Positions 1-8,190 of a stretch of 64,000 nt of DNA are shown in pieces (position 1 is the first letter of the stretch; each line of letters opens with the position of its first letter). A program made the position numbers and the translations under genes. The notes below the pieces were generated by a model. It searched no databases. It was not told where the DNA came from and saw nothing but the letters and a program-made list of their open reading frames with translations. This DNA is from SVTX01 sp045588675. GTDB lineage: Bacteria > Bacillota > Clostridia > Oscillospirales > CAG-272. The stretch lies in assembly GCA_045588675.1 (NCBI GenBank), contig JAZNER010000030.1, positions 1-64,000 of the forward strand. The letters run 5' to 3'.

Positions 1-96
1 CCCGTAAAACGGGGGGTATTTCAGTTTCGGGCATAGCCCTAAGGATACTGGCGGGGCACAAGTGCGCTTTTGATTGGCCTGCCGGCCACGCAATTG

Positions 97-567
97 TTAC
101 TTACTACCCATAAATGGGTCCCGTGGGTCGAACATACTTAATTGATCGCTTTCTCTGTCCCTTTTTAACTGATCTGCGATGTATTCCTTTATTGCCTTTG
201 TGTTCTTCCCCACGGTATCAACGTAATATCCCTTACACCAAAACTCGCGGTTTCGGTATGCAAACTTCATATTTCCGTACTTCTGAAATATTACGAGTGC
301 ACTCTTTCCTTTGAGATATCCCATAAATCCCGAAACGCTCATTTGGGGCGGGATGCTGACCAACAGGTGAATGTGGTCTGGACACACTTCACCTTCAATT
401 ATCTCTACTCCTTTCCATTGGCAGAGTTGCCTTATAGTTTCTCTTATCTCTACCCGCTTTTCTTCAAAGAAAACCTTTCGCCTCTATTTCGGCGCAAATA
501 CAATGTGATACTTGCAATTCCAGTTCGTATGTGCTAAACTATTATTGTCTATGTTTGTGGTACTCAT
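97..567 (-). pseudogene. tnpA: IS200-type Y1 transposase, interrupted by an amber codon
   Basis: Reading leftward from ATG 565-567, preceded by GGAGG, the frame gives MSTTNIDNNS, then HTNWNCKYHIVFAPK, an in-frame TAG (484-486), then RRKVFFEEKRVEIRE and CPDHIHLLVSIPP. The family normally reads APKYRR here, so one base change turned the Tyr codon into TAG. The HUH metal motif (HIH in CPDHIHLL) and the catalytic Tyr region (KGYYVDTVG) are kept downstream. Full length would be 156 codons, normal for IS200 TnpA, which nicks and rejoins single-stranded DNA. The nonsense codon probably inactivates it, unless reinitiation occurs at internal starts. Confidence 0.85.
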
Positions 568-664
568 AGATAAATCCTCCAAATATGTTTTTTAGTTTTG
601 ACTGGCAGGTCATTCCTATTATAACATATTTGGAGGATTTTACACTCACAGGTTAACCCTATTG

Positions 665-687
665 AACCACGCGACTATCGCGTGGTT
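665..687. repeat. 10-bp perfect hairpin at IS200 5' side
   Basis: AACCACGCGA and TCGCGTGGTT form a perfect stem with a 3-nt loop, followed on the plus strand by TTTC. It sits about 100 bp upstream of tnpA, where IS200/IS605 left-end hairpins lie. It could also act as a weak terminator on the plus strand. Confidence 0.5.
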
Positions 688-703
688 TTCATTTTACAAA
701 GGT

Positions 704-732
704 AAAGACCGCTCTACACGAGCGGTCTTTTT
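704..732 (+). terminator. rho-independent terminator
   Basis: AAAGACCGCTC pairs with GAGCGGTCTTT around a 5-nt loop, with T residues on the plus-strand side and A residues on the other, so it could work in both directions. No intact gene reads into it from the left in this window. Confidence 0.6.
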
Positions 733-935
733 AAAAAATCGATATGAAAGTTAGCTATTCATCAGTATTTCTTCATCTTCTCTGCTCTTTTTACTATCAA
801 AACAAAGGTTGCAAAAGTTATACCAAAACTCAGCCGTTAATTGCTTAAAAACTATCCTTTATTTTATCACAAATCAAACTTTAGTTAGTTTTAATGCAAC
901 AGGCTCTTGATCCGTACGGCATCGCACTATATTCG

Positions 936-1038
936 TTACAAATATTTGTGTAGCCATTCTGGCATATCGGGATCATCAAGAGCCCAAGAGTCTATTACTT
1001 TCTCATCCTCTCGCCACTCGCTTACACTACTCTCAAAC
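936..1038 (-). pseudogene. C-terminal fragment of an unidentified protein next to the CRISPR trailer
   Basis: On the minus strand one frame stays open out of the truncated terminal repeat and reads SEWREDEKVIDSW then ALDDPDMPEWLHKYL before TAA (936-938). The composition is protein-like but there is no start codon. I infer the tail of a gene whose 5' part was lost or overwritten next to the array. I do not recognise the family. Bases 733-935 show no convincing gene or signal. Confidence 0.3.
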
Positions 1039-1961
1039 CTTAACAACAATAGACTTCTTAATCTTTTTGTTTGAGTCCCTTATAAAATTACACTACTCTC
1101 AAACTTAAGTGTTCCCGTATGAGTGCACTCTTCCGTTTGAGTCCCTTATAAAATTACACTACTCTCAAACTTGTGCCGTCAGAGTTTTTATCTTTGTCGT
1201 GTTTGAGTCCCTTATAAAATTACACTACTCTCAAACAATTCACTCTCCGTATCCGAAGAAAATACTGTTTGAGTCCCTTATAAAATTACACTACTCTCAA
1301 ACTTAAGTACGCCTGACATTATTCTATTTCCTGTTTGAGTCCCTTATAAAATTACACTACTCTCAAACACTCCACCTGTTACAAGAATAAGATTGCCAGT
1401 TTGAGTCCCTTATAAAATTACACTACTCTCAAACCGTCTGTCGCTATTCCTATACCTTGCATAGGTTTGAGTCCCTTATAAAATTACACTACTCTCAAAC
1501 ACCTCTTGGTATCTCAAAAGGCTCTATAAGTTTGAGTCCCTTATAAAATTACACTACTCTCAAACTTCGAGTGTTTCTTTTATCTTTGCGACACAGTTTG
1601 AGTCCCTTATAAAATTACACTACTCTCAAACTCAGGCGTTCAGTTGTGATTGCACCGTTGGGTTTGAGTCCCTTATAAAATTACACTACTCTCATACATT
1701 TTGCAGAGGTTTTTATACAAATCGCTCGTTTGAGTCCCTTATAAAATTACACTACTCTCAAACTAATCTGTTTTTACATATTCCATTTTTTCGGTTTGAG
1801 TCCCTTATAAAATTACACTACTCTCAAACGCAAGGTCTGCGTAGCCGCTCACGACGTAGGTTTGAGTCCCTTATAAAATTACACTACTCTCAAACCTCTC
1901 GGATATAGAGGTAAGGAAAGCAAAGGTTTGAGTCCCTTATAAAATTACACTACTCTCAAAC
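1022..1961 (-). CRISPR. type II-A CRISPR array, 14 full repeats plus one truncated
   Basis: Full 36-nt repeats start at 1069, 1135, 1201, 1267, 1333, 1399, 1465, 1530, 1596, 1662, 1728, 1794, 1860 and 1926. Spacers are 30 nt except 1501-1529 (29 nt). In the transcribed direction the repeat begins GTTTGAGAGTAGTGTAATTT and ends ATAAGGGACTCAAAC. The distal copy keeps only 17 nt (1022-1038), and the repeat at 1662-1697 has one substitution (CTCATAC). All 14 spacers differ. Direction is set by the leader and promoter on the csn2 side and by the degenerate end at 1022, so 1896-1925 is the youngest spacer. The tracrRNA at 8050 carries the matching anti-repeat. Confidence 0.98.
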
Positions 1962-2064
1962 CTCAAATCAATATTTGAGAAACAATACTACGAATTGCTG
2001 AAAGTAGTGTATCGGGACATGTGTAAATAATTATAGCATATAAAACTTGTAAAATCAAGTGTAG
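1962..2064 (-). promoter_or_regulatory. CRISPR leader with ATTTGAG anchoring motif
   Basis: This AT-rich 103-bp stretch lies between csn2 and the first repeat. Read leftward it ends in ATTTGAG directly against the repeat. This is the leader-anchoring motif known from type II-A systems of streptococci, where Cas1-Cas2 integrate new spacers. The motif is mirrored: CTCAAAT (1962-1968) and ATTTGAG (1973-1979) form a perfect 7-bp inverted repeat. Confidence 0.85.
2030..2058 (-). promoter_or_regulatory. pre-crRNA promoter in the leader
   Basis: On the minus strand TTGATT (2053-2058) is followed after 17 bp by TATAAT (2030-2035), placing the start of transcription near 2023, about 60 nt before the first repeat. 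The spacing and perfect -10 make this a strong candidate for array transcription. Confidence 0.75.
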
Positions 2065-2730
2065 TCAAAATTCGCACATATCCTCATCGACTATGTATCT
2101 CTGAGTATTTTTCAATTTGTTTTGAGCAAAGCTTTCCAGTAAAAGCACTCTAAAACCGTGAAGACTTACACTTTCCGTAAAAGTTTCCATCTCATCATCG
2201 GCAAAATATGATCGCATATTTACCATAATGAAGAGTCTATCTCGGTCAAGCTCCCTTACAAGCTCCATGTAAGTAAATATTTTCTCAAGAGTGCTTTTAT
2301 CGGCATCATCAAATTCGGGAGAAATCGCCTTTATGATCGAGCCAACAGCTAACTTCTGGCAATTGATATCAAAAGGTAGCTCTTCTGAAAGATAAAGAAT
2401 ATAGCGTTCTATGTCCACAAGCAAATTGCTTGTTTGCGCGTAATTTGCGGCAAGTAAGGCTTTGTGTTCAAGAGAAGCATAAAGCTTAGTAAGCAGGTTC
2501 TTCCGATTTAATTCAAACGGAGCAAACTGCACCGTCAAGTCCACATTTTTGCTAAACTCCACAGGCTTATCCTTGATCGACAATACACAATCACCCCGCC
2601 CACCATCGGTCTGCGCCGCAATATTGCTTACAACCTCAAAAAACATCTTCTTGTTTTCAATGATCAGCTCGTTAACATATCCGTTATCAAATAAAAGGAT
2701 ATGCCCCATATCTTTGTAGACAAATTTCAT
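2065..2730 (-). CDS. csn2: CRISPR-associated protein Csn2
   Basis: The 221-aa protein has the length and pattern of Csn2, the type II-A signature protein. Csn2 forms a tetrameric ring on free DNA ends and is required for spacer acquisition with Cas1-Cas2 and Cas9. Visible features are an N-terminal half with alternating hydrophobic strands (KFVYKDMGHILLFDNGYV), a helical middle with an acidic stretch (SPEFDDADKSTLEKIF) and the FIMVNMRSYF core strand late in the protein. Its start overlaps the cas2 stop by 4 nt, so it is translationally coupled as last gene of the cas operon and lies next to the leader. It decides the subtype: II-A rather than II-B or II-C. Confidence 0.93.
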   Translation of the reverse strand: MKFVYKDMGHILLFDNGYVNELIIENKKMFFEVVSNIAAQTDGGRGDCVLSIKDKPVEFSKNVDLTVQFAPFELNRKNLLTKLYASLEHKALLAANYAQTSNLLVDIERYILYLSEELPFDINCQKLAVGSIIKAISPEFDDADKSTLEKIFTYMELVRELDRDRLFIMVNMRSYFADDEMETFTESVSLHGFRVLLLESFAQNKLKNTQRYIVDEDMCEF

Positions 2731-3047
2731 AATATGATCAACCTTTCATCGCTTTCAATCACTTCGCTATGATGCTCGCCTGTTATATATTCCATCCCTG
2801 CAAATTGTTTTTCCGTAACAGTCATCACTTGAACAATTCCGTCGGCGGGGCGATTTTTTCGTATAACATCCAAAACCGCCTTACCCGCACTCGGGGTCAA
2901 AAGCATTCTACAATATACCGATTCCTGCATCATTAAAAATCCGTTTTTGATCAATAGCTTGTGAAATTTTCTATATTCTCGCTTGTTTTCAAGCGTTTCC
3001 GTTGGGAGATCAAAAAACACTAAAACTCTCATAAAGCGATAACTCAT
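2727..3047 (-). CDS. cas2: CRISPR-associated endonuclease Cas2
   Basis: The 106-aa protein opens with MRVLVFFDLP, the first ferredoxin-like strand ending in the conserved Asp of Cas2. The ORF itself starts five codons upstream, MSYRFMRVLV, at the ATGA overlap with cas1. Cas2 is a small dimer that bridges two Cas1 dimers in the spacer-integration complex. The order cas9-cas1-cas2-csn2 is canonical for type II-A. Overlaps of 4 nt on both sides indicate one polycistronic message. Confidence 0.95.
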   Translation of the reverse strand: MSYRFMRVLVFFDLPTETLENKREYRKFHKLLIKNGFLMMQESVYCRMLLTPSAGKAVLDVIRKNRPADGIVQVMTVTEKQFAGMEYITGEHHSEVIESDERLIIL

Positions 3048-3913
3048 AATGAATAAAATTGTATCAGCGACAGGTCGCTATCATTCAACGCGTCAAAAAC
3101 ACTTCGGCAATAATATTTTATTGCATTTAATACGGTTTGCTTCGTTTGATTTATAACAACCGTTTCATTCAAAACGTTAACAAGGGTGTGCTTTTCAGCA
3201 CTTGTGAGATCGGCAAAAGAAAGACTTTTCACCTTTCTGTCCACAAGGATACGAAAAGGCTCCATTAAATCACAACTTAAATTAAAATGATTGAACATAT
3301 TGTCGTGAAAAATGCCGAGTTGTGTCAAATATCCATGAGCTACGATTTCTCGATTGAATGCCGACAAAATGATACTGTATCCGTAATTTAATGCTGCATT
3401 TACCGTGTTCTCCTCGCTCCTTGTAAAATCCATTCCAAAAAGTGCATTAAAATACACTTTGGCGGCATGCCCCTCTCTATTGCTAGCATCATGCGGCTCT
3501 ATTTGTGATAAGTAAGAGCGTAAAAGCGAGGACTCGTTGACTTTCTCTAATTCTTCAAGAAAGTCTGCTTGCTTTCGTATCTTTTCAGCTACAATATCTG
3601 CCCAAATAGCGCCTTTCAGATCATCCGTCCAGGCTATTTGAGCCTTTATCTTACGAGAGCAATCGTAGGAGTTATAGTAAGGAACAAGCTCTGCGTTAGG
3701 GGTTCGTCTTGCATCACAAAAAATCACGCGAATCTTCTTTTCCACCAACGCTTCGAGCAAGCATCCCGTTAGCGAAACCGCAGGGTTTTCGATGAGCAAT
3801 ATGGCAATTTCGTCAAGAAATATCTTTTTAGTTTCCTCGGCGCGCACAACCATAAAGCCCATCTTATAATCCAGCTTGCATCGGGACGTGATTACAACTG
3901 TCCTCCAGCTCAT
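3044..3913 (-). CDS. cas1: CRISPR-associated integrase Cas1
   Basis: The 289-aa protein matches type II Cas1 in length. The N-terminal beta domain (MSWRTVVITSRCKLDYKMG) is followed by the helical catalytic domain with three expected metal ligands: Glu in SNREGHAAKVYF (about residue 147), His in GIFHDNMFNHF (about 205) and Glu in DLMEPFRILVD (about 220). Cas1 catalyses the two transesterifications that insert a protospacer at the leader-repeat junction. The start codon overlaps the cas9 stop by 4 nt. All catalytic residues are present, so adaptation should be active. Confidence 0.96.
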   Translation of the reverse strand: MSWRTVVITSRCKLDYKMGFMVVRAEETKKIFLDEIAILLIENPAVSLTGCLLEALVEKKIRVIFCDARRTPNAELVPYYNSYDCSRKIKAQIAWTDDLKGAIWADIVAEKIRKQADFLEELEKVNESSLLRSYLSQIEPHDASNREGHAAKVYFNALFGMDFTRSEENTVNAALNYGYSIILSAFNREIVAHGYLTQLGIFHDNMFNHFNLSCDLMEPFRILVDRKVKSLSFADLTSAEKHTLVNVLNETVVINQTKQTVLNAIKYYCRSVFDALNDSDLSLIQFYSL

Positions 3914-6900
3914 AAAAGATTGAGAAGATTGTCTGAAGTTTTTTCAAAGAGACCAGAAGCAGATTGGTCAACAATACGCACGTCGGTATAGTTCTTTTTC
4001 CAGTTGGAAATATTCAACGATACTTTTGTTATACCCGAGCTTGAACTTTCTCCAAAGTCCTTTAAATCCGCCTGCTTCAGTCTGCCCAACACGCCTTGTA
4101 TCTGCAGAAGAATATTTGTTTGCTTAAAAACGTCCAACATTGCAAAATTATCGGAACGTGCTCGCAATTTGCTGACAAAGGTTTCATTTCCGGGGCGAGT
4201 ATTGTAGGGCCAACAGGAGAGCTTTTGGATATAAACAGAATACAGCTCCATATTTTTTTCGATAGAAATACCGTCATGCCTTTCATCCCAAACAAACTTA
4301 TCGTTCTTTTTATGCTTCTCGTTAAACGTTTCAAGTCTTTTGATATAATGCTCAATTTCGAAAGACGTTTTAAACGGCATCATATTCATTAAACCAATAT
4401 CGGATAATCCCGCTTTTCCTCTTATACAGTAGCGTGCTCCATCCAAGGAAAGCATTGTGAAAATTTTAATTACTCTTTTGTTCAGTAGAATCTCTATATC
4501 TTTTGCCTTGCTTCCCATTTCTTTCGCGACGTACTGAAGTGCAAATTCATCGCTTGATAAGACCTTATTCATATCCAGTAGCTTGAGAGGAACCAAACTA
4601 ACTTGCACCTTTTTCCCTTCTTTGTATCTTACCAAAAGAAATCCCGATACGGTTGCTCCATTATAGCCACCGTAAATCTCAACAGGTCGGTCTTTCTTCA
4701 AAGGAATAAGTCCTTCTGCTGCCTTAAGCGGATTTTGGTCAAAGAATCCGCCGTTTTGTCCGGAATGCTTACAATACGAGTACATTGTAACATGCGCCGT
4801 ATTTTTTCTCGCAATTTCAACAACACGCTTTTTGTCCTCGGCTCCGTTCCAGACTGTCTTGCCATTACATATAACAGAATGGTTGAATACAACCTCGGGT
4901 TTAATGCTATAATCCTTATCGGCGCGCCAGAATTGCTTTGAAAACCTTGAGTGCCAAACATTGCCCACAACGATATTCAAATATGCATCCTTAGCGTGAT
5001 GGAGATCATTAACTGCACGGGATTTGAGAAGATCAAATTCGTGTCTGAAATCCGAAACGAGTCCTGCCTTAACATATACTATCTCCGTATCTGGATAAAG
5101 CTCCTTAAGAAGCGTTGCAACGACTTTCGTAGACTGACGAGTTTCAACAAGCTGGCGATTGATGAACTCAAACTTCTCCTCTTCAGTAAAGTGAGTGTTT
5201 CTTGTCAAGCGCTTATACTTTTCATCGCTGAGAAGTCCGTTTTTATTTAGATACGTCCAGGCACTGCGCATTTTTTCTTGAATAGCGGCATCTATAGGAT
5301 AGCTGTCACTCTTTTCGCCATTCGCCTTTGAATCAACAAGTATCTTGTTGTTAATAACACTGTCATCCTTAACAAAGCTTCGTGGGTAAATGTGCTCTAT
5401 ATTATAAGTTCCGTCGCCGGCAATAATTGAATTAATATCAATATCCTTTCCTGTATATAAGCACTTACCAAGCTGAATAAAATACAAGAATAGTTTATCG
5501 CTCTGAAGCTTGTTATGGGCAGAATCTCCCCATTCCTCAAGCTGTTTTGTTAAATATCGCACGTCCTCGTCCTTAACCTGATCGTAAAGCTCGAGAATTT
5601 GCGCGTATCTCGTTTTAGTGCGCTTTCCCTTTTGGTCCTCATTTGATCCTCGAGCCATTTCAACGAAAATTCGCTCGGGAGCACATCCTTGAACCTTTAC
5701 GACATCTTTTAAAATATCAAGTGTACGAATGATGGGACGCTTTACCGCATTGGAAACATACATCTCATCAAGACGCTCAGAAAGACTCTTTTTCTCGGCT
5801 CCATAATATTCCTTTGCAATTTCTTCAATTTTCTGCTTGAATTCATAGTTATCAGCATGCAATATTTGCATCAAATTGAGGTTGGTTTCCCACATTGTAC
5901 GAATAACGGTCATATATTCGCCGGTATCTGCGTTAACTGCTCCTTCTATTCCGCACAAAAGCCTTCTTGATAGTTTGCCAAAATCCTTGAATCTAAGCCC
6001 GGAAATATACTTGACCTCGCTTTCAGGTAGATGAGAATATTCTCTACGCAACCATTCCTTAAACCTCGCTTTATCTTCGGAATACGTTGCGCGGTTGATA
6101 ATGTTCTCTACATCAACATATGTAAGTAAGCCACCGCCTACAAGGTTTTTAAACTGCAGAAACGGCTTTAAAGAGGACTTGACAGTTGTATCAATACCAC
6201 TTATCACATCATCACTGTTGATATAATTATTAGATATCAAATGATTTTTGATTTGCTTAGGAGTAACCTTTGGATAGCACATAAATACATTGTTATATAT
6301 GCTCTGCTTTGCCTCAACGGATATGTCGTTGCCATTGATCTTAATGTTATTGATCTCATTAAGTACCTTAAAGGCACAATACATCAACGAATTTCTCGGT
6401 AACACATCCTCTCCGGGCAAATAAGTGCAAGAATTCGTCATTCTTGAAATAAATTCGTCTTCACTTGCATCAAGATCAACCGTCTTATCAAAGTTCCAGG
6501 GGTAAATTTTCCCCTCGGCACGACGTACCATCCAATGATTTGCTTTCTTATTTTTAAGTGGATTTTCCTTGAGTGGACCGACATAATAAGGCACTCTAAA
6601 TTCAAACACGGAAAGTATCTTTTCTGCACTCGTTACACCTTCTCCATCCATTTCGCTCAAGAAAGGTAAATATGTCTTGGCATTTTCAAGAATTTTATTT
6701 AGTTCATACCAATAAAGCTGATAAGGAATAACTCGGTTGTCCCCTTCAACCTGCTTGGGCAAGAAATCGTTAGCCTCTAGGCGTGCACGCATAATTTCAA
6801 ATTTGTCAGCATCCGCCTTACTAGGAGTTACAGACTTGAAGAGCGACAAAACATATTTACAAAAATCTTCTTTGCTAACAGTCTTTTTTACATTGACCTT

Positions 6901-8013
6901 ATCGTTTGAGGTAACGTTCTTTCCAATATACGTCACGTAATTTTTGGGGTTATTCTCGCTACGGAAAAGCTCATTGTAGTTTTGGGGTATGTATTTTTTC
7001 ACCAAGGTTTTAAGCAACTTGAGGTCGCTCGCATGCTGCTTATATACCTCCACCTTCGCTTCCGATATGCTTGATTTGCCCTTTAATATATCAACGAGAA
7101 TCGACCAATCATAAACCGATTTCAAAACAGAAATAAATTCAGCATCGTTTTCATCAATGGATTGCATAATGACAGCAAGCTTTTCATCGTCCATATTCAA
7201 TGCGACGGATTTTTCTTCAAGATTCTCATATTCATCTCGTCCAAAAAGATCCTTCAAAGCACACTTTCCGCCACAAAGTAACTTTATAACGAGGTCATAA
7301 TTATATGCATATACCTCGTTGATGATTTTAGGTGCTTTCCCACCAAACAGTACATCAGTGAGCAATTTTGACTTTTTTGTAACGCCAAGCTTAGCTTTTA
7401 GCACATTTTCAATAGATTCAATGTCTACATTCTCGCCCCATGAAAGTGCATATTCATCGTCACGCTTAATAAAATCAACTAACTTCTGATATACTTCTCT
7501 AAAATCTGTAACTTTATCGACACTGTGCTTGTCTACTTCGCTAAGAAAATGACCCCTGTGAGCCACTAACCACGCGCATGCAATATACACAAGGCGCGCG
7601 TCGTGCTCTTCCCTGCTTCTCATGAGCTCATTTATAAGGTGATGTATCGTAGGATAATCAGTCATATATTTTTTCTGCTCTTCCCATGTTCCAAACAATC
7701 GTACCTTTTGCTCTTCACTTGTAGGATAGAGATAACTTTCCCTTATCCTCTTATAGAAGTCTTCGTCTATCTTAGAGATCTCTTTTGCAAAAAGCTCTTG
7801 TATCAAGCGAACTCTTTGCTGGCGACGATCAAGTCTCCTACGAGCTACTCTAAAATTTCTGCGCTCGATAGCAAGCTGCGCTTCGTCAAAAAGCGCAACA
7901 CCCCACATCGGTTCACCTTTGAATCTACACAATGAATAGCTCTCATTTGTTACAGCATACCCAACAGAATCCGTACCTATATCAAGACCAACATAATATT
8001 TTTCATTTTTCAT
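3910..8013 (-). CDS. cas9: type II-A CRISPR effector nuclease Cas9
   Basis: The 1367-aa length is close to the large streptococcal II-A proteins. RuvC-I is GLDIGTDSVGYAV (Asp11), followed by an Arg-rich bridge helix (about 50-75), the REC lobe, RuvC-II IFVEMAR (Glu785), HNH (IEHIYPRS, His874; DDSVINNK, Asn889), RuvC-III DLHHAKDAY (His1005, Asp1009) and a C-terminal PAM-interacting domain ending QSASGLFEK. Both nuclease sites look intact, so it should cut both DNA strands guided by crRNA:tracrRNA. The residue before the HNH His is Glu where SpCas9 has Asp. The Arg pair that reads NGG in SpCas9 is not apparent, so the PAM is unknown. SD AAAGGGG precedes ATG 8011-8013. Confidence 0.98.
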   Translation of the reverse strand: MKNEKYYVGLDIGTDSVGYAVTNESYSLCRFKGEPMWGVALFDEAQLAIERRNFRVARRRLDRRQQRVRLIQELFAKEISKIDEDFYKRIRESYLYPTSEEQKVRLFGTWEEQKKYMTDYPTIHHLINELMRSREEHDARLVYIACAWLVAHRGHFLSEVDKHSVDKVTDFREVYQKLVDFIKRDDEYALSWGENVDIESIENVLKAKLGVTKKSKLLTDVLFGGKAPKIINEVYAYNYDLVIKLLCGGKCALKDLFGRDEYENLEEKSVALNMDDEKLAVIMQSIDENDAEFISVLKSVYDWSILVDILKGKSSISEAKVEVYKQHASDLKLLKTLVKKYIPQNYNELFRSENNPKNYVTYIGKNVTSNDKVNVKKTVSKEDFCKYVLSLFKSVTPSKADADKFEIMRARLEANDFLPKQVEGDNRVIPYQLYWYELNKILENAKTYLPFLSEMDGEGVTSAEKILSVFEFRVPYYVGPLKENPLKNKKANHWMVRRAEGKIYPWNFDKTVDLDASEDEFISRMTNSCTYLPGEDVLPRNSLMYCAFKVLNEINNIKINGNDISVEAKQSIYNNVFMCYPKVTPKQIKNHLISNNYINSDDVISGIDTTVKSSLKPFLQFKNLVGGGLLTYVDVENIINRATYSEDKARFKEWLRREYSHLPESEVKYISGLRFKDFGKLSRRLLCGIEGAVNADTGEYMTVIRTMWETNLNLMQILHADNYEFKQKIEEIAKEYYGAEKKSLSERLDEMYVSNAVKRPIIRTLDILKDVVKVQGCAPERIFVEMARGSNEDQKGKRTKTRYAQILELYDQVKDEDVRYLTKQLEEWGDSAHNKLQSDKLFLYFIQLGKCLYTGKDIDINSIIAGDGTYNIEHIYPRSFVKDDSVINNKILVDSKANGEKSDSYPIDAAIQEKMRSAWTYLNKNGLLSDEKYKRLTRNTHFTEEEKFEFINRQLVETRQSTKVVATLLKELYPDTEIVYVKAGLVSDFRHEFDLLKSRAVNDLHHAKDAYLNIVVGNVWHSRFSKQFWRADKDYSIKPEVVFNHSVICNGKTVWNGAEDKKRVVEIARKNTAHVTMYSYCKHSGQNGGFFDQNPLKAAEGLIPLKKDRPVEIYGGYNGATVSGFLLVRYKEGKKVQVSLVPLKLLDMNKVLSSDEFALQYVAKEMGSKAKDIEILLNKRVIKIFTMLSLDGARYCIRGKAGLSDIGLMNMMPFKTSFEIEHYIKRLETFNEKHKKNDKFVWDERHDGISIEKNMELYSVYIQKLSCWPYNTRPGNETFVSKLRARSDNFAMLDVFKQTNILLQIQGVLGRLKQADLKDFGESSSSGITKVSLNISNWKKNYTDVRIVDQSASGLFEKTSDNLLNLL

Positions 8014-8014
8014 A

Positions 8015-8043
8015 TTGACAAATCCCCTTTTTCGTGTTATAAT
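8015..8043 (+). promoter_or_regulatory. tracrRNA promoter, perfect consensus
   Basis: TTGACA (8015-8020), a 17-bp spacer and TATAAT (8038-8043) form an exact sigma-A consensus on the plus strand, beginning one base away from the divergent cas9 start codon. Transcription should start near 8050, at the edge of the anti-repeat. The cas9 ribosome site and probable cas9 promoter overlap the same bases on the other strand. Confidence 0.88.
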
Positions 8044-8049
8044 ACAAGT

Positions 8050-8167
8050 GTAGTTTATATCCCTTATAAACTTACGCTACGAGTTCAAATAAAAGAAAAC
8101 TCAAATCGTCGGCTATGCCGATCGCACAGCGTGTGCAAAATTGACCTCTTCGGAGGTCTTTTTTTTA
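8050..8167 (+). ncRNA. tracrRNA
   Basis: The anti-repeat (8052-8090) resembles the array repeat, sharing CCCTTATAAA exactly and then TTACGCTAC against TTACACTAC, and it ends TTCAAAT opposite the GTTTGA start of the crRNA repeat. Three stems follow: TCGGC-TAT-GCCGA (8108-8120), GCACA-GCG-TGTGC (8124-8136) and the terminator GACCTC-TTCG-GAGGTC with a T run (8143-8167). This is the usual repeat:anti-repeat, nexus and hairpins layout. Cas9 and RNase III are expected to mature crRNAs using it. It is transcribed away from cas9. Confidence 0.93.
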
Positions 8168-8190
8168 CACAACAATTGGTTCTTTTGGAC

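Larger units (their letters stand above)
1..690 (-). mobile_element. IS200/IS605-family insertion sequence remnant
   Basis: The stretch holds an IS200-type transposase pseudogene (97-567) flanked by small subterminal hairpins, as expected for this family, which lacks terminal inverted repeats. Hairpins are visible at 1-14 (CCCG/CGGG), at 77-88 (GGCC-TGCC-GGCC) on the 3' side of tnpA, and at 665-687 on its 5' side. No tnpB is visible inside the window. The element may extend left of base 1, and its exact ends cannot be fixed without an intact copy. It lies on the trailer side of the CRISPR array. Confidence 0.6.

Noticed and set aside
1109..1306. Plus-strand 65-codon open frame inside the CRISPR array
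   Set aside because: It is translated repeat and spacer sequence with a 22-residue periodicity; no ribosome site.
2065..8013. A cas4 gene or type II-B/II-C arrangement
   Set aside because: No cas4 is present and a clear csn2 is, so the locus is II-A.
8050..8090. A lone CRISPR repeat at the cas9 5' end
   Set aside because: It resembles the repeat but diverges at its ends and is followed by tracrRNA hairpins and a terminator, so it is the anti-repeat.
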